A DNA stretch of 15,419 nucleotides from an uncultured Hippea sp. (GCA_913009315.1 CAJVZA010000049.1:1-15419); one strand, 5' to 3'. Shown: positions 6,529 through 14,379, counted from the stretch's first letter. Numbers and translations are program-made. The notes: generated by a model from the letters alone, not told the origin.

Positions 6529-6963
6529 CTATTCCAGCACGCATCCTGCGGTTATCAACTTTTCCCTTGCAGCCTTTGACATATGAATACTTTCTATTTT
6601 CAGCTTCTTATCTATAGTTCCATTAGCAAGAATCTTTATATTCGAACCTTTTTTTGAAATCAATCCTACCTCATATATTGATTGCCTGTTAACCAGCGCC
6701 CCCTCCTGGAATCGCTGCTTCAGATCATCAAGAGAGATAACCTCAAAGTTTATACGGTTTGGAGAGTGAAAGCCTCTTTTAGGCACACGTCTGATCAACG
6801 GCATCTGTCCGCCTTCAAAATAAGGACCTTTAGTACCTCCTGAACGAGATTTCTGTCCTTTGGTGCCTCTTCCGGCAGTAGTTCCATGCCCGGAAGAATC
6901 GCCCCTGCCGATTCTTCTTATATCTTTGCAAACTGTTTTTGAAAGATTACTAAGCGTTATCAT
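6529..6963 (-). CDS. rplO: 50S ribosomal protein L15
   Basis: L15 is a late-assembly 23S rRNA binder. The 144-aa product carries the glycine- and arginine-rich N-terminal tail RIGRGDSSGHGTTAGRGTKGQKSRSGG, then FEGGQMPLIRRVPKRGF and a C-terminal globular domain ending in AAREKLITAGCVLE. Full length. The ATG at 6963 has GGGG six bases upstream, and this SD lies inside rpmD. The first 14 bases of rplO overlap the end of rpmD in another frame, so the pair is likely translationally coupled. Confidence 0.98.
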   Translation of the reverse strand: MITLSNLSKTVCKDIRRIGRGDSSGHGTTAGRGTKGQKSRSGGTKGPYFEGGQMPLIRRVPKRGFHSPNRINFEVISLDDLKQRFQEGALVNRQSIYEVGLISKKGSNIKILANGTIDKKLKIESIHMSKAAREKLITAGCVLE

Positions 6964-7150
6964 TTTTATCCCCTATGCTATTATATGAAACAAGAAACGA
7001 AATCTTATTTATCATACCTCTTATCTGCGGAGTATCTTTCAGCACAACACTGCTTCCCGTTTTATGCAAACCTAAGCTGTGAGCAACAACTTTAAACCGT
7101 TTGTCTTTTCCGGCCAAGCCGCGCACAAGCGTAATCTTTATCATACTCAT
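6950..7150 (-). CDS. rpmD: 50S ribosomal protein L30
   Basis: L30 is a small 23S rRNA-binding protein. The 66-aa product contains IKITLVRGLAGKDKRFKVVAHSLGLHKTGSSVVLKDTPQIRGMINKI, the L30 ferredoxin-like fold signature. It is slightly longer than the common 58-60 aa because the C-terminus (YNSIGDKNDNA) runs into the rplO start. The ATG at 7150 overlaps the rpsE stop as ATGA. A second in-frame ATG at 7144 would give the shorter, more typical MIKITLVRG start. Neither has a clear SD, so re-initiation after rpsE is the likely mode. Confidence 0.95.
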   Translation of the reverse strand: MSMIKITLVRGLAGKDKRFKVVAHSLGLHKTGSSVVLKDTPQIRGMINKISFLVSYNSIGDKNDNA

Positions 7151-7632
7151 TTAGAGTCGCCGAATTTTCGTCTCTGATTTGCAATATCAGTATATGTTCT
7201 GAGCGATTTGAGTGCCTCGACTGTTGCATGCGCAACATTAGATGGATTATTGGTAGCCAGCGATTTGGCAACAACATCTTTATAACCGGATGCCTCAAGT
7301 ATTGCCCTCATGGTTCCTCCCGAAACGATACCCGTACCTTTTTTTGCAGGCCTTATCATTACCCTGCCCGCTCCACATTTTATGACTATTTTATGAGGCA
7401 GTGTTCCTTTTACTATAGGAACTCTGAAAAGATGCTCTCTTGCCTTTTTTGCAGCCTTGCTTATAGCATCCGAAACAAGCTTTGATTTTGCTCCGGCAAC
7501 TCCTACCATTCCGCTCTTGTCGCCTACCGCTACAAGTGCATTAAACCTGAATCTTCTGCCGCCCTTAACCACCTTTGCAATTCGTCCGACATGAATCAAA
7601 TACTCGCTAAAATTATCCTGTTCTTTTTCCAC
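7147..7632 (-). CDS. rpsE: 30S ribosomal protein S5 (GTG start)
   Basis: S5 contacts the mRNA entry channel and influences decoding accuracy. With the GTG start at 7632 the product is 161 aa. The double-stranded-RNA-binding-like N-terminal domain (LIHVGRIAKVVKGGRRFRFNALVAVGD) is followed by the C-terminal domain with GAGRVMIRPAKKGTGIVSGGTMRAILEASGYKDVVAKSLATNNPSNVAHAT. The GTG is chosen because AAGGAG lies five bases upstream. An in-frame TTG at 7647 would overlap rplR and lacks an SD. An out-of-frame ATG sits at 7634. It follows rplR by 11 bases and overlaps rpmD by four. Confidence 0.96.
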   Translation of the reverse strand: MEKEQDNFSEYLIHVGRIAKVVKGGRRFRFNALVAVGDKSGMVGVAGAKSKLVSDAISKAAKKAREHLFRVPIVKGTLPHKIVIKCGAGRVMIRPAKKGTGIVSGGTMRAILEASGYKDVVAKSLATNNPSNVAHATVEALKSLRTYTDIANQRRKFGDSK

Positions 7633-7643
7633 ATAAACTCCTT

Positions 7644-8003
7644 TCAAAATTTTAGCCCTACTTTTCTTGCGGCATCAGCCAGCGCCTTGACACACCCATG
7701 ATATTGATAACCCGATCTGTCAAATACGACTTCTTTCACGCCTTTTTCAATTGCTCTTTCTGCAACCAATGTGCCAACGGCTTCTGCAGCGGCAATTCCG
7801 GCACCTTTGATCTTGACAAATTCTTTTTCTAAATTTGATGCACTTGCGATGGTTTTTCCGTCAATATCGTTAATAAGTTGAGCGTACATATACAAATTAC
7901 TCTTAAAAACCGATAGCCTCGGTCTCTGCGCTGTTCCGCTCACTCTGTTTCTTAATCTCCTGTGACGCCTTATCTTTCTTGCTTTTTTGAGTTCAACCGA
8001 CAT
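7644..8003 (-). CDS. rplR: 50S ribosomal protein L18
   Basis: L18 binds 5S rRNA and, with L5, carries it into the central protuberance. The 119-aa product shows the basic N-terminus ([40 protein letters not shown]-like core) and the ending [28 protein letters not shown], near-diagnostic for bacterial L18. Full length. The ATG has GAGG five bases upstream and lies seven bases after the rplF stop. Standard spc position between L6 and S5. Confidence 0.98.
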   Translation of the reverse strand: MSVELKKARKIRRHRRLRNRVSGTAQRPRLSVFKSNLYMYAQLINDIDGKTIASASNLEKEFVKIKGAGIAAAEAVGTLVAERAIEKGVKEVVFDRSGYQYHGCVKALADAARKVGLKF

Positions 8004-8010
8004 CTCTACC

Positions 8011-8550
8011 TCACTTACCTGCAGTTTTACCTACTTTCCTTCTTACCTTTTCATCACTATATCTAACACCTTTACCCTTGTACGGCTCCGGAGGTCTCAG
8101 CGACCGAATATCGGAAGCAACCTGACCCACCTTCTGTTTGTTTATGCCGCTCAGGGCAATCGACATCCCTTTTTTATCAACCTCACATTTTACATCAGAG
8201 GGAAGATTATATATCACAGGATTGGAATAGCCAAGACTAAGAGTCAATTTATCTTTTTCCAATACCGCATGATATCCTACGCCGACAAGCTGCAGCGTTT
8301 TTTTGTAACCTTTCGAAACTCCGGTAATCATATTATCAATCAACGCTCTCATAGTACCGTGCATCGCCTGATTTGAGAGCGATTCATCGGTTTTGACCAT
8401 CAAAATATCATTATTGATTTCAATCAAAATACCAGGGAAAATGTCCAAAGACAAGTTTCCGTTTTTACCTTTTATTTCAATCTTTTTCCCATCACTCACT
8501 ACAGAAACATCTTTTATTATTTCAACCGGTTTGTCGCCAATATGACTCAT
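8011..8550 (-). CDS. rplF: 50S ribosomal protein L6
   Basis: L6 lies near the factor-binding centre and the base of the L7/L12 stalk. The 179-aa product has the two repeated L6 domains. The N-terminal half includes [31 protein letters not shown]. The C-terminal signature [30 protein letters not shown] is essentially the bacterial consensus. Full length. The ATG is preceded by GAGG about eight bases away. It follows rpsH by 24 bases. Confidence 0.98.
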   Translation of the reverse strand: MSHIGDKPVEIIKDVSVVSDGKKIEIKGKNGNLSLDIFPGILIEINNDILMVKTDESLSNQAMHGTMRALIDNMITGVSKGYKKTLQLVGVGYHAVLEKDKLTLSLGYSNPVIYNLPSDVKCEVDKKGMSIALSGINKQKVGQVASDIRSLRPPEPYKGKGVRYSDEKVRRKVGKTAGK

Positions 8551-8574
8551 AAAATATACCTCACCTTTTTACAT

Positions 8575-8955
8575 TTAGAAAATCTGGCATATCAGTTCGC
8601 CGCCTATCCTTTCTCTTCTGGCCTTTTCGGTAGTCATCAAACCTTTGCTCGTAGAAATAATTTCTACACCCAATCCGTTATACGGCAATATAATCTCATC
8701 AAAAGATTTATAAATTCTCAGGCTCGATTTGCTTATACGCTTAAAAATTCTAAAAGTAGGACGGCCATTCTTACCATATATCAATTTAACATCAACAGAT
8801 AAGCCGTTTTCGCTATATCCATCAATATAACCTTCATCTCTCATAATCTTCAAAATATTTTTTACCATATTGGAATTGCGCAGAGTAACAGATTTACGTT
8901 TCATCATCGTTGCGTTTTTTATCCTTATTATAGCATCACTTATTGTATCCTGCAT
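8575..8955 (-). CDS. rpsH: 30S ribosomal protein S8
   Basis: S8 is a primary binder of the 16S central domain and, in E. coli, the feedback repressor of the spc operon. With the ATG at 8955 the product is 126 aa. MQDTISDAIIRIKNATMMKRKSV matches the family N-terminus (DxIxDxLxRIRNA), and the C-terminal part has ISTSKGLMTTEKARRERIGGELICQIF, the conserved RNA-binding end. A TTG nine bases further upstream is in frame but would overlap rpsN, so the ATG two bases after the rpsN stop is preferred. The SD is weak, consistent with coupling to rpsN. I could not identify an S8 operator by eye. Confidence 0.96.
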   Translation of the reverse strand: MQDTISDAIIRIKNATMMKRKSVTLRNSNMVKNILKIMRDEGYIDGYSENGLSVDVKLIYGKNGRPTFRIFKRISKSSLRIYKSFDEIILPYNGLGVEIISTSKGLMTTEKARRERIGGELICQIF

Positions 8956-8957
8956 TG

Positions 8958-9143
8958 CTACCAACTCGCCTTTCTTACACCGGGTATCTCACCCCAGCTT
9001 GCCATTCTTCTAAAACAGATTCTGCACAATCCAAAACGTCTGATATATGCCCTTGGTCTTCCGCATACGGAACATCTGTTATATCCTCTTACTTTATACT
9101 TTGGAGTTCTTTTACTTTTTTCTATTAACGTCTTTTTTGCCAA
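8958..9143 (-). CDS. rpsN: 30S ribosomal protein S14, zinc-binding short form (TTG start)
   Basis: S14 helps assemble the 30S head. This is the short 61-aa zinc-binding type: Cys24, Cys27, Cys40 and Cys43 (CSVC ... CRIC) sit in [26 protein letters not shown], and it ends in the conserved [11 protein letters not shown]. The start is a TTG at 9143, supported by a strong AGGAGG five bases upstream and by the family N-terminus AKKTLIEK. It begins 12 bases after rplE and ends just before the rpsH ATG. In genomes with zinc-independent variants the paralogue usually sits elsewhere; none is here. Confidence 0.98.
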   Translation of the reverse strand: MAKKTLIEKSKRTPKYKVRGYNRCSVCGRPRAYIRRFGLCRICFRRMASWGEIPGVRKASW

Positions 9144-9155
9144 ATTTACCTCCTG

Positions 9156-9707
9156 CTATTTTCTAAACGGCATACCTAAGCCTGAAAGTAATGTCTTCCC
9201 TTCTTCTGCAGTTTTAGCAGTCGTAAGAAACGAAATAGACATTCCATGAATCTTTGATACCTGGTCATACTCTATCTCAGGAAAAATAAGCTGCTCTCTT
9301 ACTCCGACGCTAAAATTTCCTTTCAAATCAAAACTCTTAGTAGAAGCACCTTTAAAATCTCTAACCCTCGGCAATGAAAATGTCACAAAACGATCAAAAA
9401 AATCGTACATTCTCCTGGATCTCAAGGTAACCATACATCCTATAGGCATATCCTTTCTAAGCTTAAAGTTTGCGATCGATCGCTTCGCACGGGTAAGAAC
9501 GGCTTTCTGACCGGTAATCTGCGAAAGCTCATCCGTTGCCGCATCAAGCAATTTTATATCGTTAATGGCTTCACCCATTCCGACATTGATAACAATTTTA
9601 ACAAGCCGCGGCACTTCCATAATATTTTTATAACTAAAGCGCTTCATCATTTCCGGCACTACTTCTTCTTTATATCTTGTCTCTATTCGTGATCTATATT
9701 CAGCCAT
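9156..9707 (-). CDS. rplE: 50S ribosomal protein L5
   Basis: L5 binds 5S rRNA and contacts the P-site tRNA and the 30S head. The 183-aa product shows [16 protein letters not shown], then [33 protein letters not shown], the RVRDFKG segment and the ending [27 protein letters not shown], all bacterial L5 signatures. Full length. The ATG has GGAG six bases upstream, overlapping the rplX stop. It is preceded by L24 and followed by S14, the typical order. Confidence 0.99.
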   Translation of the reverse strand: MAEYRSRIETRYKEEVVPEMMKRFSYKNIMEVPRLVKIVINVGMGEAINDIKLLDAATDELSQITGQKAVLTRAKRSIANFKLRKDMPIGCMVTLRSRRMYDFFDRFVTFSLPRVRDFKGASTKSFDLKGNFSVGVREQLIFPEIEYDQVSKIHGMSISFLTTAKTAEEGKTLLSGLGMPFRK

Positions 9708-9710
9708 ACT

Positions 9711-10043
9711 CTACTCCGTTAAGAGATCTTCGTTGCATTTTTTGCAGAATCTTACTTTTCTGCCATCTTCAAGAAATCTGATACCTATCCTTGTTATCTT
9801 ATCGCAATGAGGACATTCAAGTTGTACATTCGACACAGAAATAGGCATCTCTTTATCTACTATACCGCCTTTACTTTTTTGGCTTGCCTTGAGATGCTTT
9901 TTTACCATATTTGTATTTTCCACAATCACTCTCAGATTTTTGCCATGTTTAAAACTTATTATTTTCCCGGTTTTGCCTTTCTCTTTACCGGAAATAACCT
10001 TCACATTATCATCTTTTTTTAATCTTGTTTTTATCTTAGGCAT
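9711..10043 (-). CDS. rplX: 50S ribosomal protein L24 with C-terminal zinc ribbon
   Basis: L24 is an assembly-initiator 23S rRNA binder located near the exit tunnel. The 110-aa product has the N-terminal KOW motif (DDNVKVISGKEKGKTGKI, about 11-28) and the central TNMVKKHLKAS. The C-terminal extension carries Cys77, Cys80, Cys100 and Cys103 (CPHC ... CKKC) around RIGIRFLEDGRKVRFC, the pattern of L24 types with a Cys4 ribbon. The E. coli type lacks these cysteines. The ATG has a GGGAAG-like SD about six bases upstream. The 40-base gap to rplN is the longest in the operon and I see no promoter or operator in it. Confidence 0.97.
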   Translation of the reverse strand: MPKIKTRLKKDDNVKVISGKEKGKTGKIISFKHGKNLRVIVENTNMVKKHLKASQKSKGGIVDKEMPISVSNVQLECPHCDKITRIGIRFLEDGRKVRFCKKCNEDLLTE

Positions 10044-10083
10044 ACCATACTTCCCGCTATTAAATCATAAAAATTCTGCATTA

Positions 10084-10452
10084 TTACAACACCTCAGGTG
10101 CAAGCGATATAATTTTCATATATCCCTTTTTTCTGAGTTCCCTGCCTACAGGTCCAAAAACACGTGTTCCAACAGGCTCTTTTTGATTGCTTACAATAAC
10201 AGCAGCGTTATCGTCAAACTTTATATAGCTGCCGTCATCTCTTCTGACTTCTTTACTGGTTCTGACAACAACAGCCCTTATTACATCGCCTTTTTTTACC
10301 TTTCCGTTAGGAATGGATTCTTTTACCGAAGCAACAATCAGATCTCCGAGAGAAGCGTATCTTCTTTTTGAACCTCCGAGAACTTTTATGCAGCCAATCT
10401 GCTTTGCTCCGGAATTATCAGCAACCTTTAATCGTGTCTCCTGCTGAATCAT
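10084..10452 (-). CDS. rplN: 50S ribosomal protein L14
   Basis: L14 forms intersubunit bridges and is the docking site for the silencing factor RsfS in many bacteria. The 122-aa product begins [17 protein letters not shown] and includes [45 protein letters not shown]. It ends [23 protein letters not shown], an unmistakable L14. The ATG at 10452 overlaps the rpsQ stop as ATGA, with GGAG eight bases upstream within rpsQ. This couples the S10 and spc blocks with no visible break between them. Confidence 0.99.
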   Translation of the reverse strand: MIQQETRLKVADNSGAKQIGCIKVLGGSKRRYASLGDLIVASVKESIPNGKVKKGDVIRAVVVRTSKEVRRDDGSYIKFDDNAAVIVSNQKEPVGTRVFGPVGRELRKKGYMKIISLAPEVL

Positions 10453-10703
10453 TGAACACTCTCCTGAATCAAACCTTCAACTATAAAGTGTTTCTTTTTG
10501 CTGAGCGGTCGTATCTCTCTGATTATAACCTCATTACCTTCTTTATATTGGTTCCGGACATCATGAGCTATATAACGCTTCTTTCGGCTTATTACCTTTT
10601 GAGTGCGTTTATCTTTAATGCGTCTCTTCACTAACACAACCACAGATTTATCCATTTTATCACTTACCACAACACCTTTCAATCTTGTCTTGTTATCATT
10701 CAT
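10449..10703 (-). CDS. rpsQ: 30S ribosomal protein S17
   Basis: S17 is a primary 16S rRNA binder with an OB fold. The 84-aa product has [40 protein letters not shown] and the ending [19 protein letters not shown], matching the family along its length. The ATG at 10703 overlaps the end of rpmC by eight bases (ATGAATGA), with AGG about nine bases upstream. Its stop overlaps the rplN start by four bases. The tight overlaps on both sides argue for coupled translation of L29, S17 and L14. Confidence 0.98.
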   Translation of the reverse strand: MNDNKTRLKGVVVSDKMDKSVVVLVKRRIKDKRTQKVISRKKRYIAHDVRNQYKEGNEVIIREIRPLSKKKHFIVEGLIQESVQ

Positions 10704-10893
10704 TGTTTTCTACCTTTTCATTTAAAGCTGTAAGAGTTCGCGCAAGATCCCTCTTAAGCTTTCTTATCATCATCGGATCTTCTATATTTTCTCCGCTCTT
10801 TCTCAGCTTAAGAGTAAAAATTTCGCTTCTCAGCTCAACAGATTTTTTTTCCAGATCTTTTTTATCCATATTCTTAAGTTCTTTATAATTCAT
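10696..10893 (-). CDS. rpmC: 50S ribosomal protein L29
   Basis: L29 is a two-helix protein at the exit tunnel rim, close to where SRP and trigger factor dock. The 65-aa product reads [34 protein letters not shown] in its first half and has the signature IEDPMMIRKLKRDLARTLTALNEK. The ATG at 10893 is preferred to the GTG just upstream because AAGGA is six bases away. It shares one base with the rplP stop (TGATG). It overlaps rpsQ by eight bases. Confidence 0.96.
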   Translation of the reverse strand: MNYKELKNMDKKDLEKKSVELRSEIFTLKLRKSGENIEDPMMIRKLKRDLARTLTALNEKVENNE

Positions 10894-11312
10894 CACTGTT
10901 CCTTAGAAACAATTTTAACAGCGATAGGCAGTTTGCTGGACGCAAGCTTCATCGCTTTAGCCGCTGTCATTTCATTGACACCGCCGATCTCAAAAAGAAT
11001 CCTCCCAGGCTGAACAGGCGCCACCCAAACCTCAGGAGCGCCTTTACCTTTGCCCATCCTGGTTTCTGCAGGCTTTTTTGTAAGTACCTTATCAGGAAAG
11101 ATTCTTATCCATATCTTACCTGTTTTTGCCAAGCTGCGGTTAAGTGCAACCCTTGCAGCCTCTATCTGCCTCGCAGTAATCTCAGCCCAGTCCAAAGCCT
11201 TCATACCGTAATCCCCGAAGCTGACTCTGCTTCCACCCTTTGCGTTACCGTCCAGCTTTCCTCTTCCGCGCTGCGATTTTCTATATTTAGTTCTTTTAGG
11301 CATTAATAACAT
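10893..11312 (-). CDS. rplP: 50S ribosomal protein L16
   Basis: L16 is a late-assembly protein that helps shape the A site and the peptidyl transferase region. The 139-aa product opens [22 protein letters not shown], an L16 start like MLLPKRVKYR with one extra Met. It continues through [55 protein letters not shown]. Arg85 in ETRMGKGKG corresponds to the arginine that YcfD hydroxylates in E. coli. The ATG at 11312 has GAGGTGA upstream at workable spacing. The internal ATG at 11303 has none. Confidence 0.98.
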   Translation of the reverse strand: MLLMPKRTKYRKSQRGRGKLDGNAKGGSRVSFGDYGMKALDWAEITARQIEAARVALNRSLAKTGKIWIRIFPDKVLTKKPAETRMGKGKGAPEVWVAPVQPGRILFEIGGVNEMTAAKAMKLASSKLPIAVKIVSKEQ

Positions 11313-11333
11313 AACGACTCACCTCTAAAAAGC

Positions 11334-12002
11334 TTATTTCCTATCTGTTTTGGCCTTGTACGGCTCATTTGCTGCCTTCTTGTTGTTACCGGATCTGCAG
11401 ATCCATACCTTTACACCAATTACACCGGCTAAAGTCATTGCCTCCGCAAAACCGTAACTTATATCTGCTATAAGAGTATGAAGTGGAACACTTCCTTCCA
11501 TCACCCATTCTCTCCTTCTCATCTCAGCTCCGCCCAATCTTCCGGAGCACGCAATCTTTATTCCCTTGGCACCATTTTTTCTCGCAAGCATTACCGCCCT
11601 TTTCATAGCTTTTCTATAAAAAACCCTTTTCTCAAGCTGCAAAGCTATGTTTTCAGCAACAAGCTGTGCATCCAAATCTATCATTGGCACCTGCTTGACA
11701 TCAACAGAAAATTCATAGTTTGTATATTTTTTAATATATTCTTTAAGTTTCTCTATTTCGCCACCCTTTCTTCCTATGATAATTCCCGGTCTGGAAGCAT
11801 AAATTATAGCATGAACGCGATCGCTCTTTCTCTCAAGAACTATAGAGGAAATGCCTGCATAATAAAACTTTTTCTTTATAGCATCTCTAATCAATATATC
11901 TTCGGATAACCATGCTCTGTAGTTCTTTTTATTGTACCAATTTGAAAGCCAGCCTTTATTAATGCCGATGCGCAGTGAAACAGGATTTACCTTTTGACCC
12001 AA
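11334..12002 (-). CDS. rpsC: 30S ribosomal protein S3 (TTG start)
   Basis: S3 lines the mRNA entry tunnel and contributes to ribosomal helicase activity. The 222-aa product begins GQKVNPVSLRIGINKGW, the invariant S3 N-terminus. It carries the KH domain with GRKG at 77-80 (IIIGRKGGEIEKLKEYI) and ends with the C-terminal domain RRREWVMEGSVPLHTLIADISYGFAEAMTLAGVIGVKVWI. The start is a TTG at 12002, fixed by this N-terminus and by AGG seven bases upstream within the rplV stop region. An ATG at 12007 is out of frame and stops after six codons. Confidence 0.98.
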   Translation of the reverse strand: MGQKVNPVSLRIGINKGWLSNWYNKKNYRAWLSEDILIRDAIKKKFYYAGISSIVLERKSDRVHAIIYASRPGIIIGRKGGEIEKLKEYIKKYTNYEFSVDVKQVPMIDLDAQLVAENIALQLEKRVFYRKAMKRAVMLARKNGAKGIKIACSGRLGGAEMRRREWVMEGSVPLHTLIADISYGFAEAMTLAGVIGVKVWICRSGNNKKAANEPYKAKTDRK

Positions 12003-12006
12003 AACA

Positions 12007-12345
12007 TCACCTCCCTATTTTCATCGTAACTTTTATGTTGCTAAATCGTTTAAGTATCCTATATGCTCTTCCCATAGCTCTGGGTTTTATCCTCTTTATG
12101 CGCATTCCATCATCAGCAGTAATGTTAGATACGATTAATCTGTCTATATCAATGCCCCTGTTTTCGGCATTGGCAACAGAGCCATACAATAGTTTATACA
12201 GGATAGCCGCAGCCTTCTTAGGCATCAGCTTAAGTATTGTAAGTGCGTCTTCTGCGTTTTTTCCTTTTACATGATCTATTATAACTCTTACTTTTCTCGG
12301 AGCAATATGTGCTCCTTTCATATAGCTCACAATTTCATCAGCCAT
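12007..12345 (-). CDS. rplV: 50S ribosomal protein L22
   Basis: L22 sends a beta-hairpin into the exit tunnel, where macrolide resistance and SecM-type stalling residues map in E. coli. The 112-aa product contains APRKVRVIIDHVKGKNAEDALTIL, then KKAAAILYKLLYGSVANAENRG and the basic hairpin RIKRIKPRAMGRAYRILKRFSNIKVTM. Full length for the short bacterial form. The ATG lies one base after the rpsS stop, with AGGA seven bases upstream inside rpsS. It ends four bases before the rpsC TTG. Confidence 0.98.
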   Translation of the reverse strand: MADEIVSYMKGAHIAPRKVRVIIDHVKGKNAEDALTILKLMPKKAAAILYKLLYGSVANAENRGIDIDRLIVSNITADDGMRIKRIKPRAMGRAYRILKRFSNIKVTMKIGR

Positions 12346-12346
12346 C

Positions 12347-12628
12347 TTACTTTCCTATCTTTTTCTGCACAACACCGCGGTGACCCCTGAAAGTCCTCGT
12401 CGGTGCAAATTCGCCTAATTTATGTCCAACCATCTCTTCTGTGATATAAACAGGTATAAATTTATTTCCATTGTGCACTGCGAAGGTTATCCCTACAAAT
12501 TCCGGCATTACCGTAGAGCGTCTCGACCATGTTTTAATAGGTTTTTTCTTCGTTTCATGCTGCATTTTCTCAACTTTCTTAAATAATTTATCATCAACAA
12601 ACGGTCCTTTTTTTATCGATCGCGGCAC
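12347..12628 (-). CDS. rpsS: 30S ribosomal protein S19 (GTG start)
   Basis: S19 sits in the 30S head with S13 and forms part of an intersubunit bridge. The 93-aa product is [21 protein letters not shown] at the N-terminus, then [53 protein letters not shown], a complete S19. The start is a GTG at 12628 with a perfect AGGAGG five bases upstream that overlaps the rplB stop (TAGGAGG). No in-frame ATG exists nearby, and the family N-terminus starts at this residue. Confidence 0.98.
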   Translation of the reverse strand: MPRSIKKGPFVDDKLFKKVEKMQHETKKKPIKTWSRRSTVMPEFVGITFAVHNGNKFIPVYITEEMVGHKLGEFAPTRTFRGHRGVVQKKIGK

Positions 12629-12637
12629 AATTTCCTC

Positions 12638-13456
12638 CTACCTTCTCTTAACTATATATTTATCTGTTTGTTTATTTTTTCTTGTCCGATGTCCCTTTGT
12701 AGGTTTACCCCATGGAGTCACCGGATTTCTCCCAGTTCCCATCTTTCCTTCACCGCCTCCATGCGGATGATCAACAGGATTCATCGCATTTCCTCTTACA
12801 TGAGGTCTTCTTCCGAGATGCCTGCTGCGCCCTGCATTTCCCAGTGAAATATTAGAATGATCACTATTGGACACCTGTCCGATAGTAGCCGTACAATCGA
12901 GAGAAACTATTCTTACCTCACCTGAGGGCATCTTAAGATGAGCAAATCCCGACTCTTTAGCAAGCAGCTGAACAATAGTCCCCGCCGCTCTCGCTATCTT
13001 TCCGCCACCTCCGGGTTTCAGCTCAACATTATGTATAAAGCTGCCTGATGGAATAGTTCTGAGCGGCATGCTGTTGCCTGTTTTGATTTCAGACTGCTCA
13101 CCGCTTGCCACCGTATCTCCTTCCTTTAACCCGCCCGGAGCAATAATATACCGCTTATCGCCATCCACATAGTGTATTAAAGCAATCCACGCGCTTCGAT
13201 TAGGATCATACTCGATAGCAACTACTTTTCCATCAATTCCTTTTTTAGCTCTTTTAAAGTCGATAATTCTATATTTTCTTTTATTTCTACCGCCCCTGTG
13301 AAACGATGTTATAACGCCCCGGGCATTACGCCCGCCAGTCTTTTTCAAAGGTCTGGTTAAGCTCTTTTCAGGCTTTTTAGATGTCAGTTCACTAAAATCA
13401 CTAACCGATATAAAACGGCGGGATTTTGTATACGGCTTATAAAGTTTTACTCCCAC
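12638..13456 (-). CDS. rplB: 50S ribosomal protein L2 (GTG start)
   Basis: L2 is one of the most conserved large-subunit proteins, needed for subunit association and peptidyl transferase activity. The 272-aa product starts [14 protein letters not shown] and has [29 protein letters not shown], the SH3-like and OB-like core. The invariant C-terminal segment is [23 protein letters not shown], where His230 matches the functionally important E. coli His229. It ends [16 protein letters not shown]. The start is a GTG at 13456 with GGGAGG four bases upstream, directly after the rplW stop. Confidence 0.99.
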   Translation of the reverse strand: MGVKLYKPYTKSRRFISVSDFSELTSKKPEKSLTRPLKKTGGRNARGVITSFHRGGRNKRKYRIIDFKRAKKGIDGKVVAIEYDPNRSAWIALIHYVDGDKRYIIAPGGLKEGDTVASGEQSEIKTGNSMPLRTIPSGSFIHNVELKPGGGGKIARAAGTIVQLLAKESGFAHLKMPSGEVRIVSLDCTATIGQVSNSDHSNISLGNAGRSRHLGRRPHVRGNAMNPVDHPHGGGEGKMGTGRNPVTPWGKPTKGHRTRKNKQTDKYIVKRR

Positions 13457-13466
13457 TTGGCCTCCC

Positions 13467-13745
13467 TTATAACTCCTTTATCTCTTCGCCTTCTTTCAAG
13501 GTTACTATCGATTTGATTCTTAGTTTTCTGAAACCTTCCCCGTTTTTGAAACGCTTCTTCTTGCGCGGAAGATTTATTATATTAACCTTCTTTACCTTTG
13601 CCTTAAAAAAGGTTTCAATAAAACGTTTAATCTCATTTTTAGTGGCATCGGGATCAACATAAAAATGCAGCTTCCCATGTTCGGAATCTTTAACGGATTT
13701 CTCTGTTAAAACCTTGCCTTTAACAATAGAATATTTATCCTTCAT
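13467..13745 (-). CDS. rplW: 50S ribosomal protein L23
   Basis: L23 surrounds the exit tunnel and is the docking site for trigger factor and SRP. The 92-aa product has [55 protein letters not shown], the L23 core with a short basic loop, then [19 protein letters not shown]. Of normal length. The ATG overlaps the last 11 bases of rplD, with GAGG seven bases upstream inside rplD, pointing to coupled translation. Confidence 0.97.
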   Translation of the reverse strand: MKDKYSIVKGKVLTEKSVKDSEHGKLHFYVDPDATKNEIKRFIETFFKAKVKKVNIINLPRKKKRFKNGEGFRKLRIKSIVTLKEGEEIKEL

Positions 13746-14379
13746 CGTGCAGCCTCTTTTTCAGTTCGTTTAGAGCAGTTTGAGTAATCAGAATGTTAGG
13801 ATACTTCATAACTGAGTTTAATGTAACCGAGCTGACGTTTACCAATTCAACATTCTGTATATTTCTGAACAGAAGTCTTTTCTCACCATCATCTACATTA
13901 ACAATCATAAGAATCTTTCTGTCAATACCTATATTTTTGAGGAAACCGTCGGCCTCTTTGGTTTTCTTGAATCCAAATTCACCTGTTACACAAAAGGTAT
14001 CTTTATGCCTTAACGATACCCCTATCGCAAAGGCCTTCTTTCTTTCTTTTCTATTTATTTTCTGATTATACGATCTGGGATTCGGCCCGAAAGCAACTCC
14101 TCCATGATAGCGTGTCGGAGAACCTGCGTCTCCCGCTCTTGCATTACCTGTACCTTTTTGTCTATACAGTTTTCTCGTGCTTCGGGTAACTTCACCTCTG
14201 GTTTTTACAGAGCTTGTTCCCTGCCGCAAATTGGCCTGTTCGGCAACTATAACACGGGACAGTAATTTATCATAGTCTTTGCCGTCAGTTTCTGCTATAC
14301 CGAGCTCTAAATCATCTAACCGGTTTGCATTCCAATCATAATGAGCGATTTTAACCATACTATTATCCAATTTAGACAT
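13735..14379 (-). CDS. rplD: 50S ribosomal protein L4
   Basis: L4 extends a loop into the exit tunnel, and in E. coli it represses the S10 operon by attenuation and translational control. With the ATG at 14379 the product is 214 aa. It includes the tunnel-loop signature RQGTSSVKTRGEVTRSTRKLYRQKGTGNARAGDAGSPTRYHGGVAFGPNPRSY and a C-terminal domain with VELVNVSSVTLNSVMKYPNILITQTALNELKKRL. The start is uncertain. The ATG at 14379 has AAGGA close upstream. An ATG at 14391 overlaps rplC more and has no SD. An ATG at 14358 best matches where homologues begin (VKIAHYDWN) but lacks an SD. No L4 leader target can be recognised here. Confidence 0.97.
   Translation of the reverse strand: MSKLDNSMVKIAHYDWNANRLDDLELGIAETDGKDYDKLLSRVIVAEQANLRQGTSSVKTRGEVTRSTRKLYRQKGTGNARAGDAGSPTRYHGGVAFGPNPRSYNQKINRKERKKAFAIGVSLRHKDTFCVTGEFGFKKTKEADGFLKNIGIDRKILMIVNVDDGEKRLLFRNIQNVELVNVSSVTLNSVMKYPNILITQTALNELKKRLHDEG

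Noticed and set aside
10044-10083. An internal promoter or L24/S8-type operator in the longest intergenic gap (rplN-rplX)
   Set aside because: The 40 bases are AT-rich with a usable SD near rplX, but I see no -35/-10 pair and no inverted repeat beyond chance.
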